A stretch of 32,351 bases of DNA from Anaerolineae bacterium (GCA_025062375.1 JANXAG010000004.1:74542-106892); one strand, 5' to 3'. Positions 1 to 7,730 are shown, counted from the stretch's first letter. Translations and numbers: made by a program. Notes: generated from the sequence alone by a model not told the origin.

Positions 1-1
1 C

Positions 2-178
2 GAAGAGCTTTTTGAGGGCATATCCTTCTGCTGGCGAAGCAATCTTCGACTGGCTTATGAGCCTTTAAGCCTTGAAGGTATTGAAAGGGAGCACCACGGA
101 TTGCACAGCTTTCGCAGGCCTGAGGTTTCGGATTCTCTCACTGGCAGATTTAAAAGGTTGCCCTTTACCTTCGGGTAG
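2..178 (+). CDS. possible 3' end of an unidentified gene cut by the window edge
   Basis: One plus-strand frame is open from the left edge for 58 codons and ends with TAG at 176-178. The residues (start EELFEGISF, end RLPFTFG) match no family I recognise. The frame lies just before the promoter of the next operon, where the tail of an upstream gene could be. The stretch is short and its codon use is not clearly that of the neighbours, so it may be non-coding. The overlapping minus-strand frame at 55-273 looks even less likely. Confidence 0.2.
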   Translation, partial: EELFEGISFCWRSNLRLAYEPLSLEGIEREHHGLHSFRRPEVSDSLTGRFKRLPFTFG

Positions 179-208
179 CGACCCCCCTGGCGCAAGAGTT
201 CTTTCGTC

Positions 209-237
209 TTGCAATATCTACTCCTTGGGGCTATAAT
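209..237 (+). promoter_or_regulatory. sigma-70-type promoter of the surface-protein operon
   Basis: TTGCAA at 209-214 and a perfect TATAAT at 232-237 are separated by exactly 17 bases. The predicted transcript would start near 244, about 20 bases before the first start codon at 267, with a GGAG ribosome site at 255-258. No comparable promoter was seen between this gene and the end of the operon at 9954, so it may drive the whole run. Confidence 0.7.
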
Positions 238-266
238 TGAAAAAAGCCTGAAACGGAGTCCAAACC

Positions 267-1157
267 ATGGCAAAGGTCTGGTTTTTTATTTTAACCTTAG
301 CCCTTTTCCTGAGCGCCTGCGCACCTGAGCCCATCCCTACTCCCTTTCCCCTCCCTACACCAACCCCCTCCCCACTTCCACAGGATGTAGTTGCCTTAGT
401 TAATGATCAGCCCATATTTCGGAAAACTCTGGAAAAGCACCTTATGCTCCTGCAGAAAGCTATGGAGGCCTCCGGTGAAACGCCAGACCCTCAGACCGTG
501 GAACAGATGCGCTATCAGATTCTGGAAGGGCTTATAGATCAGGCCATAATGGAACAGGCGGCGGCAAAATTGGGAATAAAAGTAACCGCTGAAGAGTTAG
601 AGGAGCATGTTCAGAGAACTATTCAGGAGGGTGGAAAGGAAGATTTTAACCGATGGCTTGAAGAGAGCGGGCTTACTCTGGAAGAGTTCAGGGAAATGAC
701 CCGAATGCAACTGTTAAGCCTTAAACTCTTTGAGGCTGTTGTTCCACCACCTCCTCAAACTATGGAGCAGGTCCGTGCTCGCCATATCCTCCTGACCAGC
801 GAGGAAGAGGCTGAAAGAATTCTGAAAAGGATTAAAAATGGTGAGGATTTTGCTTCCTTAGCCCGGCAGTATTCGCAGGACGAATTCACCAGAGAATCAG
901 GAGGCGACCTGGGGTTCTTCCCCAGAGGGCTTTCTGGGCTTCCCCCCGAGTTGGAACAGGTGGCTTTCTCTCTAGCTCCCGGACAGGTAAGTGGAGTAGT
1001 AAAAAGCTACTACGGTTACCACATAATCCAGGTTCTGGAAAGAGATCCTACTCATCCGCTTTCCGAAGAAGCTAAAAGGCTTTTCAGGGAATGGAAATTC
1101 AAGGAATGGCTGGAAAAAGAGAGGGCCTCCGCACGTATCCAAAGGTTTTTAAAATGA
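267..1157 (+). CDS. lipoprotein peptidyl-prolyl cis-trans isomerase (parvulin/PrsA-SurA type)
   Basis: Predicted extracytoplasmic foldase that helps exported proteins fold by proline isomerisation. Residues 1-18 form a lipoprotein signal ending in the lipobox LSAC, so Cys18 would be lipidated and the mature protein membrane-tethered. A Pro/Thr-rich spacer (about 20-38) follows, then a SurA_N-like helical chaperone region (about 40-160). A parvulin rotamase domain (about 165-265) shows the family hallmarks ARHIL, the GGDLGFF block and the closing GYHIIQVLE. Its 296 residues fit the PrsA family. It is first in an operon of secreted proteins, which suggests it helps fold them. The ATG at 267 follows GGAG with good spacing. 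Its stop overlaps the next start as ATGA. The class is secure; the client proteins are inference. Confidence 0.9.
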   Translation: MAKVWFFILTLALFLSACAPEPIPTPFPLPTPTPSPLPQDVVALVNDQPIFRKTLEKHLMLLQKAMEASGETPDPQTVEQMRYQILEGLIDQAIMEQAAAKLGIKVTAEELEEHVQRTIQEGGKEDFNRWLEESGLTLEEFREMTRMQLLSLKLFEAVVPPPPQTMEQVRARHILLTSEEEAERILKRIKNGEDFASLARQYSQDEFTRESGGDLGFFPRGLSGLPPELEQVAFSLAPGQVSGVVKSYYGYHIIQVLERDPTHPLSEEAKRLFREWKFKEWLEKERASARIQRFLK

Positions 1158-2344
1158 AGATATTCTGGGGCTGGTTCCTCATAGCCTTGGGCGCCCTGCT
1201 CCTGGGAGCTGTGCTTTTTGTGGGGGTTCGTTTCTGGCTTTCCCACAGACCCTTTGAGCTTTACCCTAAGGGCGATATCCTCACAAGCTTTTCCCCCAGG
1301 GACGTGAACCCCTCTCTGGCCCTTCTTTCCCTGGCCGGCTACAGCGATGCTCAGGTCCTTCAGAGAGCTCTAGAAGAGGGAGAGCTGGAAACCGCATACG
1401 TAACTCTGGTTTTTTCCACATCCCTGAAAGATCAGGAAAAACTTGGAGGGTGGATCCACCTTGCTGATGCCTTCAGCACAAAGGGGCTGCGTCGGAAAGC
1501 CCTTCTTTCTTACGGCCAGGCTTACAACATAGCTACCCTTAGCCCATACCTCTCCGATTCCGAACGGGCTGAAGCCCTTATCGCAATTGAAAATGGTCTG
1601 AAAAGGCTCGGGGAAAAGGAGAAGGCTCTCTTCGTGCTGCGCCAGGTTGAGGCCCTGATCGCTTTCAGCCCTTACCTCAAGAAGGCTCAGCGGCTCGCTC
1701 TGGTCCAGAAGCTGGGAAAAGAGGTGAACCTTGAGGAAGTACCACCGGAATCCCCACAGCCAGCCTTGGTCATCAAGGACTTCGCTTTATTGCCGGCTCA
1801 GTATTACGACCCAAAAGACAGGGAAATTGCCGTTCTCTCCTTCGCTTCATCGCCTGGAGAGAAAAAGGCGCAAGCTCTGAGGGAAATCCTTAAAAATGAG
1901 GATCATGCCAGGCTTTCCCTCTATCGGGAGAAGATCTCTTCCGAAGGAGCCCTCGCCCAGAAGGCAGGGTGGGTTCTGGAAAAGATATCCTGGCTTACCC
2001 TAAAATACCGAATAGCAGTAAGAGGGTTTGGGGTTAGCCTTATGCCCGAATGGGAAAGGAATGCTGGCGCTATAAGGAGGGAACTTTCCCGCTCCTACGA
2101 AGAGCTTTTCGCCCTGTATGCCGAAGAAGCAGTCTCTTTCCCCCAGCCTCAGGAAACGGCGAAAGCCTGGATTGAAATAGCAACCCTTAAAGCCTATTAC
2201 GTCCTGAATGGCTTTTACGCTGACGTTCCCCTGGAAAAGATTGCAGTTGAATTGAAAGAAGCCTACTCCCGGGGACAACCGGGGTCTTTACAGCTTGTTT
2301 TCCTGGAGGATTCACGGATCTTCGCCTACCATAGTGCAGAATAG
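1154..2344 (+). CDS. membrane-anchored helical-repeat (TPR-like) protein of unknown function
   Basis: No named family recognised. An N-terminal hydrophobic segment (about residues 3-28) looks like a membrane anchor or uncleaved signal. The rest is mainly helical, with Ala/Leu-rich amphipathic stretches around 90-200 that resemble tetratricopeptide repeats (for example ALLSYGQAYNIA and EKALFVLRQVEAL). These suggest an extracytoplasmic binding scaffold. I chose ATG 1154 rather than the longer in-frame start at 1091: it overlaps the preceding stop as ATGA, which is typical of translational coupling, and it places the hydrophobic segment at the N terminus, giving 396 residues. It sits between a foldase gene and stalked surface-protein genes, so a role in building the cell surface is plausible but unproven. 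Confidence 0.7.
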   Translation: MKIFWGWFLIALGALLLGAVLFVGVRFWLSHRPFELYPKGDILTSFSPRDVNPSLALLSLAGYSDAQVLQRALEEGELETAYVTLVFSTSLKDQEKLGGWIHLADAFSTKGLRRKALLSYGQAYNIATLSPYLSDSERAEALIAIENGLKRLGEKEKALFVLRQVEALIAFSPYLKKAQRLALVQKLGKEVNLEEVPPESPQPALVIKDFALLPAQYYDPKDREIAVLSFASSPGEKKAQALREILKNEDHARLSLYREKISSEGALAQKAGWVLEKISWLTLKYRIAVRGFGVSLMPEWERNAGAIRRELSRSYEELFALYAEEAVSFPQPQETAKAWIEIATLKAYYVLNGFYADVPLEKIAVELKEAYSRGQPGSLQLVFLEDSRIFAYHSAE

Positions 2345-2347
2345 GCC

Positions 2348-2354
2348 AAGGAGG
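2348..2354 (+). promoter_or_regulatory. ribosome binding site fixing the start at 2360
   Basis: AAGGAGG lies five bases before the ATG at 2360, a full Shine-Dalgarno match that decides the start of the stalk protein. Confidence 0.7.
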
Positions 2355-2359
2355 CACTG

Positions 2360-3055
2360 ATGCTGAGGAAAGTGAAAGTCAGCGACGCTTTGCTGAGGGG
2401 TTTAGCTTTGTTCTTTCTGATGCTGAGCTTTCTGGTAGGAGGTGTATATTTCATCATCTTCCTTAACCCCTATGTCCCCATCAACCCATTTCCTCCCCCT
2501 TCGGCCCAGCCGGTGGGCAAACTCACCCCTGAGAGCCCCATAGTGGAAATAACCTTTCCTCCAACCTGGACTCCTACCCCAACTTTCACCCCATCGCCAA
2601 CTCCCACCCCAACCTCTACTCCAACTCCTACCCCCACCCACACTCCAACTCCCACACCCACATTTACTCCAACCTTCACCCCGACCCCACGTCCTCCGGC
2701 GCCGACTCCTACTCCTGTACCGCCACCTCCTTACGAACCAATAAACTGGGGAGTGAGGACCAACTGCTCCTGGCGTGGGGTCCATGGAACAATATGGGGA
2801 GCTCACGGTTTGCCCCTGGCCGGAATTTACGTTAAAATCTGGGACGATGCCGGGCGTTCGGTTATGGCAGGCCCTACCAATGCCGATGGAATTTACTCGC
2901 TTTATATACCCCACTCAGCTCTCCCGGATGGAAGGTGGTGGCTTCAGGTCATAGAAGACGGTCGGCCGGCTTCCGCCCCCTGGGGAGTTTACGTAGGTGG
3001 AGGATGCATAAACGGCATCCATGAAGTCAAGGCCGACTGGCGCAGGAGATTTTAA
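2360..3055 (+). CDS. membrane-anchored protein with Pro-Thr stalk and small C-terminal beta domain
   Basis: One hydrophobic anchor (about residues 13-36) is followed by a Pro-Thr stalk (about 68-127, mostly TP repeats with Ser and Phe). A compact C-terminal domain of about 100 residues resembles the carboxypeptidase-regulatory or transthyretin-like fold: a small-molecule-like loop (GTIWGAHGLPLAGIYVKI), then TNADGIYSLYIP and a Trp-rich strand. Such domains usually act as adhesive or structural modules outside the cell. The 231-residue protein is probably displayed on the surface with the stalk as spacer. It shares the stalk style with its neighbours, which suggests a co-expressed set. No enzymatic motif is visible. 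The domain assignment is moderate; function is unknown. Confidence 0.75.
   Translation: MLRKVKVSDALLRGLALFFLMLSFLVGGVYFIIFLNPYVPINPFPPPSAQPVGKLTPESPIVEITFPPTWTPTPTFTPSPTPTPTSTPTPTPTHTPTPTPTFTPTFTPTPRPPAPTPTPVPPPPYEPINWGVRTNCSWRGVHGTIWGAHGLPLAGIYVKIWDDAGRSVMAGPTNADGIYSLYIPHSALPDGRWWLQVIEDGRPASAPWGVYVGGGCINGIHEVKADWRRRF
2561..2718 (+). repeat. low-complexity ACTCCNACC-type repeat coding a Pro-Thr stalk
   Basis: A degenerate run of C-rich hexamers encodes Pro-Thr dipeptides within the stalk protein. It is a coding repeat prone to slippage, not a CRISPR or regulatory array. Similar runs recur at about 3464-3618 and 3684-3810. Confidence 0.7.
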
Positions 3056-3066
3056 GAGGCTTGAAC

Positions 3067-3684
3067 ATGGGTAAAAAGCTTTTACCGATTGCTCTGGTTT
3101 TTGCCGTTCTGGCAATAGCTTTCCTCCTGGCAAGAGCTTCTTCGGCTCAAACCCCTGAACCAACCCCCAGACCAACGCCTACCCCCCAGCCAGGTATATT
3201 CATAACCTCCGTCAACCCCGAAGAAGGAGTAGCAGGAACCCTTGTTACGGTAAGCGGAGAAACCTACTATGTCCCCATAGGAAGCGTGGTAACCATAAAG
3301 TGGGATACAGCGGTGGTGACCACTACCAGGACCTATGGTGTAGGCCTTTTCACCGCCTCTTTTACCGTCCCCATAACCGCTACCCCCGGGGTTTACACTA
3401 TCCGGGCTGAAGTTACCGTAGATACCACCACCTACTACGACACCGCCACCTTCAGGGTGCTGGTCCCGACCCCAACTCCCACTCCCACCATAACTCCGAC
3501 CCCTACTATAACTCCCACTCCTACCCCATCCCCGACTCCTCCCACTCCCACCCCAACTCCAACCTTTCGTCCAATAACCCCTGTGCCCTGGCCCGCAACT
3601 CCGACACCAACCCGTCCTCCCCCCCTTTCACTCCTCCTGCTCCTACTCCCACTCCTATCCCTCCGGGGGCAACCCCCGTGGTAA
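3067..3684 (+). CDS. TIG/IPT-domain secreted protein, N-terminal part before a frameshift
   Basis: Residues 1-28 form a cleavable-type signal peptide ending ASSAQT. A short Pro-Thr spacer is followed by an Ig-like TIG/IPT-type domain (about 41-130: FITSVNPEEGVAGTLVTVSG, strands, then TPGVYTIRAEV), then a second Pro-Thr linker. ATG 3067 is chosen because AAGAGG at 3054-3059 is seven bases before it; the TTG at 3061 would be only one base away. After the C7 tract at 3619-3625 the reading turns into an unnatural Leu-rich end (PLSLLLLLLPLLSLRG) and stops at 3684. The other frame carries on the Pro-Thr pattern to a wall-sorting-type C terminus. The intact gene is therefore probably 3067-3917, broken by one base. 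See the next entry. Confidence 0.75.
   Translation: MGKKLLPIALVFAVLAIAFLLARASSAQTPEPTPRPTPTPQPGIFITSVNPEEGVAGTLVTVSGETYYVPIGSVVTIKWDTAVVTTTRTYGVGLFTASFTVPITATPGVYTIRAEVTVDTTTYYDTATFRVLVPTPTPTPTITPTPTITPTPTPSPTPPTPTPTPTFRPITPVPWPATPTPTRPPPLSLLLLLLPLLSLRGQPPW
3619..3625 (+). other. C7 homopolymer at which the reading frame shifts
   Basis: Seven C residues. With eight, the frame from 3067 would run unbroken through PPPPFTPPAPTPTP into the frame that ends at 3917. With seven, it falls into a Leu-rich out-of-frame tail. The cause could be a sequencing or assembly indel, a real mutation, phase variation, or slippage during expression. Confidence 0.7.
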
Positions 3685-3917
3685 TTTACACCCCAACCTT
3701 TACCCCAGTCCCCGGCACGCCACCTCCCACCCCGGTTCTCAGAACTCCTTCGCCCACTCCTACACCGGCGTTCTTCCCCATTGCTACGCCAACACCCACC
3801 CCAGCTCCGTCCTCTCTTGCAGCCACCGGGTGGCCTGGCCTTGTTTTCCTGGCAGGGGGAACGGTGCTTGCATTACTTTTGATAGCCGTCCGCTGGTTCA
3901 GGGGAAGGGTGGCTTAG
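3678..3917 (+). CDS. C-terminal part of the TIG/IPT surface protein, with LAATG sorting-type signal
   Basis: Read from the frame that continues the Pro-Thr linker, this piece has no signal peptide of its own. It ends with LAATG (codons at 3816-3830), a hydrophobic span (GLVFLAGGTVLALLLIAV) and a basic tail RWFRGRVA. That tripartite order is the layout of a cell-wall sorting signal, and LAxTG is the variant linked to class E sortases. It starts at most at a GTG at 3678 with no convincing ribosome site, and it lies one frame from the upstream TIG protein. I therefore read it as the detached end of that gene rather than a separate gene. No sortase gene is in the window. Confidence 0.6.
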   Translation: MVIYTPTFTPVPGTPPPTPVLRTPSPTPTPAFFPIATPTPTPAPSSLAATGWPGLVFLAGGTVLALLLIAVRWFRGRVA

Positions 3918-3944
3918 TCCTACTTTATCCCGGAGGACAGGCGG

Positions 3945-6929
3945 ATGAGAGAAAGGCTAATGGTTATAGCTTTTACAGTGGGAATTTTTCTGGTATTGAG
4001 CCTGATAGGAGGGATAAGCGAGGGAGAGAGCCCTCGCCCCACCCCTACTCCAGGAATCCCTGAGGAGGGCGAAATCTCAGCCCAGAGCGGATGGCCTGAC
4101 CTCATCGTTAGCTCTATCAGCGTTACGCCTTTAACCCCTACGGTGGGGTCAAAGGCCATAATCCAAGTGACTATCACAAACAGGGGAGGCGACGTCCCTT
4201 CAGGCAACAACTTCTACGTTGACCTTTACATTGACCCTCCACACCCCCCCATCAAGTCGGAGCCTGGAATTTCCGCTACAGTGCCAGCCGAGACCTGTGG
4301 CATTCGGGTCAACAGTATTCCCTGGCCCGTCCAGTGGTATCAGGTTAGAGCAGGGAAAAGTTGCGTCCTTACCGCTGAATGGGTTTTCACCGATACAAAA
4401 TCCTACGAATTATGGGCTCAGGTGGATACGGATAATAGAGTTATAGAGATGAATGAGGACAACAACATAAGCCGGCGCTATATAGTTTTTGTGGACACAA
4501 ACCGCCGCATCGTCCACACAAGCCACGAGGATTTCATGAAAGGCCTGGCCAATTCCCTGGTGGTCTGGAGTATGAAAAGCGATGAAGTTAACCCATTAAA
4601 GCCACCTTATGTATTAGGTGATGGTGCAGATGCCACCTTAACTCTGGGCTTGTTCCGGGAGCCACCCTTTTACAGCCAGCCGCCTTTTGTAAATGGAGTG
4701 GTCAGCCCCACCATTAAGGACTACAACGCCATAAACCCCGACACACAAATTAACATTCGGGGCACGGGCGTTTACACCGATTACGATGCCCTCAACGCCT
4801 CCGTTGCTACGCCACGCATGCCTGCGGAGGAGTTCATTATAACCAGAGCCAATTTTGCCGTAGTGGTTTGGGAAGATGGCCGCAATGGTCCAATTTACAA
4901 CAGGGACATTTATATGCGCTGGACATGGGATGGAGGAGCTACCTGGAGCGGGGAGATAAAAGTGAACGATGATCTGCTGAGCGAGTGCGGAAAATCTGGC
5001 ACCGCTCAGGCGAATCAGCTTTCGCCCGTGGTGGCTATAAGCAAAGATGGAGTTGTGGTAGTGGCCTGGGCCGATAACCGGTGTGGGGATTATGATGTCT
5101 TTGTCCAGCAGTATCAGATCAATTTCAGTGCCCCCTCCCTAACTCCAATGGGGCAGAACAGACGCATAATAGCCGCCGCCGCTGACCAGAAATATCCGGA
5201 TCTTACTGTGGATGAAGAAGGGATTTTCTACCTGGTGTGGGAGGACCACCGTCATGGCAACCCTGATATCTTTTTCACCCGCTCTATAACCTCTGGCGGG
5301 GTTCTGTTATGGAAACCTGAAACAAAGGTGAGCGATCCCACGGGTCCCACCTCCCAGGAAAAGCCTGCGGTGGAAGTCCTCAAAACCGAGGTGATTTCAG
5401 AGGTGCAGGTTATTTATTGTGATTGGGGACCACCACCTCGGGCAGAAGTTAGGATTATTACCAAAATCCTCTGGGTTGTAGCTGTGGCCTGGGAAGACGA
5501 CCGGAATAACCCTTCACAAAATATGCATGACGTTTACATGGCTTTCTCCACCGACAGAGGCGATACCTTCAGCGAGGATAAAAGAGTTGATGATGACCTC
5601 AGTGGTGCTGAGCAAAAAGATGTTGATATTGCAATCTCTCAAGGCTATAAAGTGGTTGAAATATTGGTCAGCACCCCGTGTGGGCTTGCCGAGGTGCAAT
5701 TGCTTGCACCAGTGGCAGATATGCATGTAGTTTGGCAGGATTTCCGCAATGGCCCCGATAATCCCGATATTTACTATGCGCCCATACACTACGAACCCTC
5801 CCCTGAGAATCCTACGTTTTACGTTCTAACCTTTGAACCCAATGAAAAAATAAATTGGGGCGATGAACTAGTATGGCTAAAGGGACGTAAACCCTGGCAA
5901 GGCGAGCCCACGGTTGCTGCTCGGCCCTCATGCCCCGAAGAGGGGGATTACTACTATGATGTTTACATAGCTTGGGCTGATGGGAGAAATTACGACGATT
6001 TCAACACGGACATCTTCATGGCTATGAAGAGCACATGCCCAGTTCCTCCGTGGCGAGATTGGAACACCGGCAACGGCTGGCTCAACTGGAACCTGAACAG
6101 TGGAGCCAGGATGCGAGCTGCCAATCTGCCTATCTACTCCAGATACACCCCCGATAACCCACCCCACGCCCAACAGAGACGGCCCGCTATAGCCGCTGCT
6201 ACCCTTAACGCATGGCCTTCAACTCCGTGGGGTAAATTGTACCTGGCCTGGGACGATAACCGGAACGGGGGCAGGACAGGCTTGTGGCGGGAAAACAGGG
6301 ATGTGTTTGTGGCCGCATCTTCCCTTAGCTTCGTGGATTATCTGCCTGAATCTCCTGGCTATACTTCCTCCGGCACCTACATTTCCCCTATAATAGACGC
6401 TGGCGAGCCAGTAACTTGGTATATCATATCCTGGACGGGTATACTGCCGGAATATACTTACATGACCATTCAAACCCGGGTTGGCAATGACCTTGCTGTG
6501 TTTACGGGGGATAGAAACTGGGTGCCATGGGATTTCCCGTGTGCCTCAATCCCCGTTTGCCTAGAGCGTCGCCCGTGCGGTGAGCCTATCCCGGGAGCAT
6601 GCGGGCGTATATGCCCATATCCACCCAGCCCTGATGACTGCACCGGGAGGGAATCGGGAGCACCATTGCAGGGATACAAGGGCCCCGGACAGCGCATAAG
6701 GCTTCTGGGAATTCTGGCTGACGGTCAGAAGATCTACGACGTGGAAAATCAGGCGAACATCAGGGCAGCCGATGGTTCCTTCTTCCCGAGAGCCAGGTAT
6801 ATCCAGTATAAAATCAACTTCTGGACCCGACATTGGTCCCAGACGCCCTTTTTGAAAGAGGTGGTGCTTCACTATCAGGCTCCTTACAGGGTATACCTTC
6901 CGCTTGTCCTCAAAAACTACAGGCCTTAA
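3945..6929 (+). CDS. large exported protein: CARDB-like domain, seven W-x-D-x-R repeats, YLPLVLKN tail
   Basis: A 994-residue secreted protein. Signal peptide at about 1-27, short Pro-Thr spacer, then a CARDB-like adhesion domain (about 48-182: PDLIVSSISVTP, ending NRVIEMNEDNNISRRY). From about 300 to 800 there are seven copies of a unit built on hydrophobic-x-W-x-D-x-R-N/H followed some ten residues later by D-I/V-Y/F, with the Trp at 309, 375, 432, 516, 597, 677 and 769. Two units carry Asp-box-like SxDxGxTF or DGGATW turns. This looks like a seven-bladed sialidase-type beta-propeller, but no sialidase catalytic set could be confirmed, so a binding role is as likely. A Cys-rich C-terminal domain and the tail VYLPLVLKNYRP follow. 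GGAGG at 3932-3936 supports the start. Substrate unknown. Confidence 0.8.
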   Translation: MRERLMVIAFTVGIFLVLSLIGGISEGESPRPTPTPGIPEEGEISAQSGWPDLIVSSISVTPLTPTVGSKAIIQVTITNRGGDVPSGNNFYVDLYIDPPHPPIKSEPGISATVPAETCGIRVNSIPWPVQWYQVRAGKSCVLTAEWVFTDTKSYELWAQVDTDNRVIEMNEDNNISRRYIVFVDTNRRIVHTSHEDFMKGLANSLVVWSMKSDEVNPLKPPYVLGDGADATLTLGLFREPPFYSQPPFVNGVVSPTIKDYNAINPDTQINIRGTGVYTDYDALNASVATPRMPAEEFIITRANFAVVVWEDGRNGPIYNRDIYMRWTWDGGATWSGEIKVNDDLLSECGKSGTAQANQLSPVVAISKDGVVVVAWADNRCGDYDVFVQQYQINFSAPSLTPMGQNRRIIAAAADQKYPDLTVDEEGIFYLVWEDHRHGNPDIFFTRSITSGGVLLWKPETKVSDPTGPTSQEKPAVEVLKTEVISEVQVIYCDWGPPPRAEVRIITKILWVVAVAWEDDRNNPSQNMHDVYMAFSTDRGDTFSEDKRVDDDLSGAEQKDVDIAISQGYKVVEILVSTPCGLAEVQLLAPVADMHVVWQDFRNGPDNPDIYYAPIHYEPSPENPTFYVLTFEPNEKINWGDELVWLKGRKPWQGEPTVAARPSCPEEGDYYYDVYIAWADGRNYDDFNTDIFMAMKSTCPVPPWRDWNTGNGWLNWNLNSGARMRAANLPIYSRYTPDNPPHAQQRRPAIAAATLNAWPSTPWGKLYLAWDDNRNGGRTGLWRENRDVFVAASSLSFVDYLPESPGYTSSGTYISPIIDAGEPVTWYIISWTGILPEYTYMTIQTRVGNDLAVFTGDRNWVPWDFPCASIPVCLERRPCGEPIPGACGRICPYPPSPDDCTGRESGAPLQGYKGPGQRIRLLGILADGQKIYDVENQANIRAADGSFFPRARYIQYKINFWTRHWSQTPFLKEVVLHYQAPYRVYLPLVLKNYRP

Positions 6930-6938
6930 GGAGGTCAG

Positions 6939-7730
6939 ATGCCCAAGATAGCTATAAGTGGAAAAGGAGGTGTGGGGAAAAGCACTCTTGCGGCCCTACT
7001 GGCCTACATATACGCTCGCAAAGGCTTTAAGGTTATAGCAGTGGACGCCGACCCGGATGGGAACCTGGCTGTGGCTTTGGGTTTCCCCCAGGAAGTTGTG
7101 GCTAAGCTAACCCCCATAGCCAGGATGGAAGATCTCATTGAAGAGCGCACTGGTGCCAGGCCCGGTTCCTATGGCGTTTTCTTCAAGATGAACCCCAAAG
7201 TGGATGATATCCCCGACAGGTTTGCGGTAGAACATCGGGGAATTAAACTTCTGGTCATGGGCACCATTGAAAAAGGCGGCTCAGGGTGTGTATGTCCGGA
7301 GAGTGTGCTCCTAAAGAACCTGGTGGCTCATCTCCTCCTTCAGCGCCAGGAAGTTCTCATCATGGATATGGAAGCCGGGGTTGAGCATTTGGGGCGAGCT
7401 ACCGCCAGAGCTGTTGATGCTTTCATCATCGTAGTTGAGCCAGGCCTCCGCAGCCTTCAGACCGCTCATGCCGTCCGGAAGCTTGCTGCTGACATAGGCG
7501 TGGAAAGGGTCTTTGTGGTGGGAAATAAAATCAAGGGTGAGGAAGATAAGGAGTTCCTCAAGGCCCATCTCCCGGGCTTCCCCTTCCTGGGATTTCTATC
7601 CTACAGTCCCCTGGCTCTGGAGGCTGATAAACTCGGGAGGCCTGTTTTTGAACTGGATGCGAACTTGGTTAAGGAAGCTGAAGAAATCGTAAAAAATCTG
7701 GAGGAGAACTTCCATGCAAGCGAAAATTAA
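6939..7730 (+). CDS. cooC: CooC-type nickel-insertion ATPase (P-loop, MinD/ParA superfamily)
   Basis: CooC proteins are ATP-dependent dimers that help load nickel into carbon monoxide dehydrogenase. The protein begins with the deviant Walker A GKGGVGKST (residues 8-16), followed by VDADPDGNLAVALG. The CooC hallmark Cys-x-Cys lies in GGSGCVCPE (Cys117 and Cys119), then the Walker B-like MDMEAGVEHLGR and the EPGLRSLQTA region. The 263-residue length matches. AAGGAGG overlaps the preceding stop and fixes the start. No CO dehydrogenase or acetyl-CoA synthase gene is in the window, so the client enzyme must be elsewhere, or this paralogue matures another metalloenzyme. Linkage to surface-protein genes is unusual. 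Family confidence high; exact client uncertain. Confidence 0.88.
   Translation: MPKIAISGKGGVGKSTLAALLAYIYARKGFKVIAVDADPDGNLAVALGFPQEVVAKLTPIARMEDLIEERTGARPGSYGVFFKMNPKVDDIPDRFAVEHRGIKLLVMGTIEKGGSGCVCPESVLLKNLVAHLLLQRQEVLIMDMEAGVEHLGRATARAVDAFIIVVEPGLRSLQTAHAVRKLAADIGVERVFVVGNKIKGEEDKEFLKAHLPGFPFLGFLSYSPLALEADKLGRPVFELDANLVKEAEEIVKNLEENFHASEN

Noticed and set aside
55-273. Minus-strand 72-codon frame at the left end
   Set aside because: It runs across a well-formed plus-strand promoter and lacks any family match.
2402-2914. Minus-strand frames across the Pro-Thr repeat
   Set aside because: The Gly/Val/Trp/Arg repeats are the complement of the C-rich Pro-Thr code.
3061-3066. TTG at 3061 as the start of the TIG protein
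   Set aside because: AAGAGG would be one base away; ATG 3067 has proper spacing.
2561-3810. Possible CRISPR or tandem regulatory repeats
   Set aside because: The units are short, degenerate and in frame, encoding Pro-Thr stalks; there are no spacers.
6939-7730. ParA/MinD partition or division ATPase
   Set aside because: The Cys-x-Cys pair and surrounding sequence are those of CooC, and no parB or minC/E neighbour is present.
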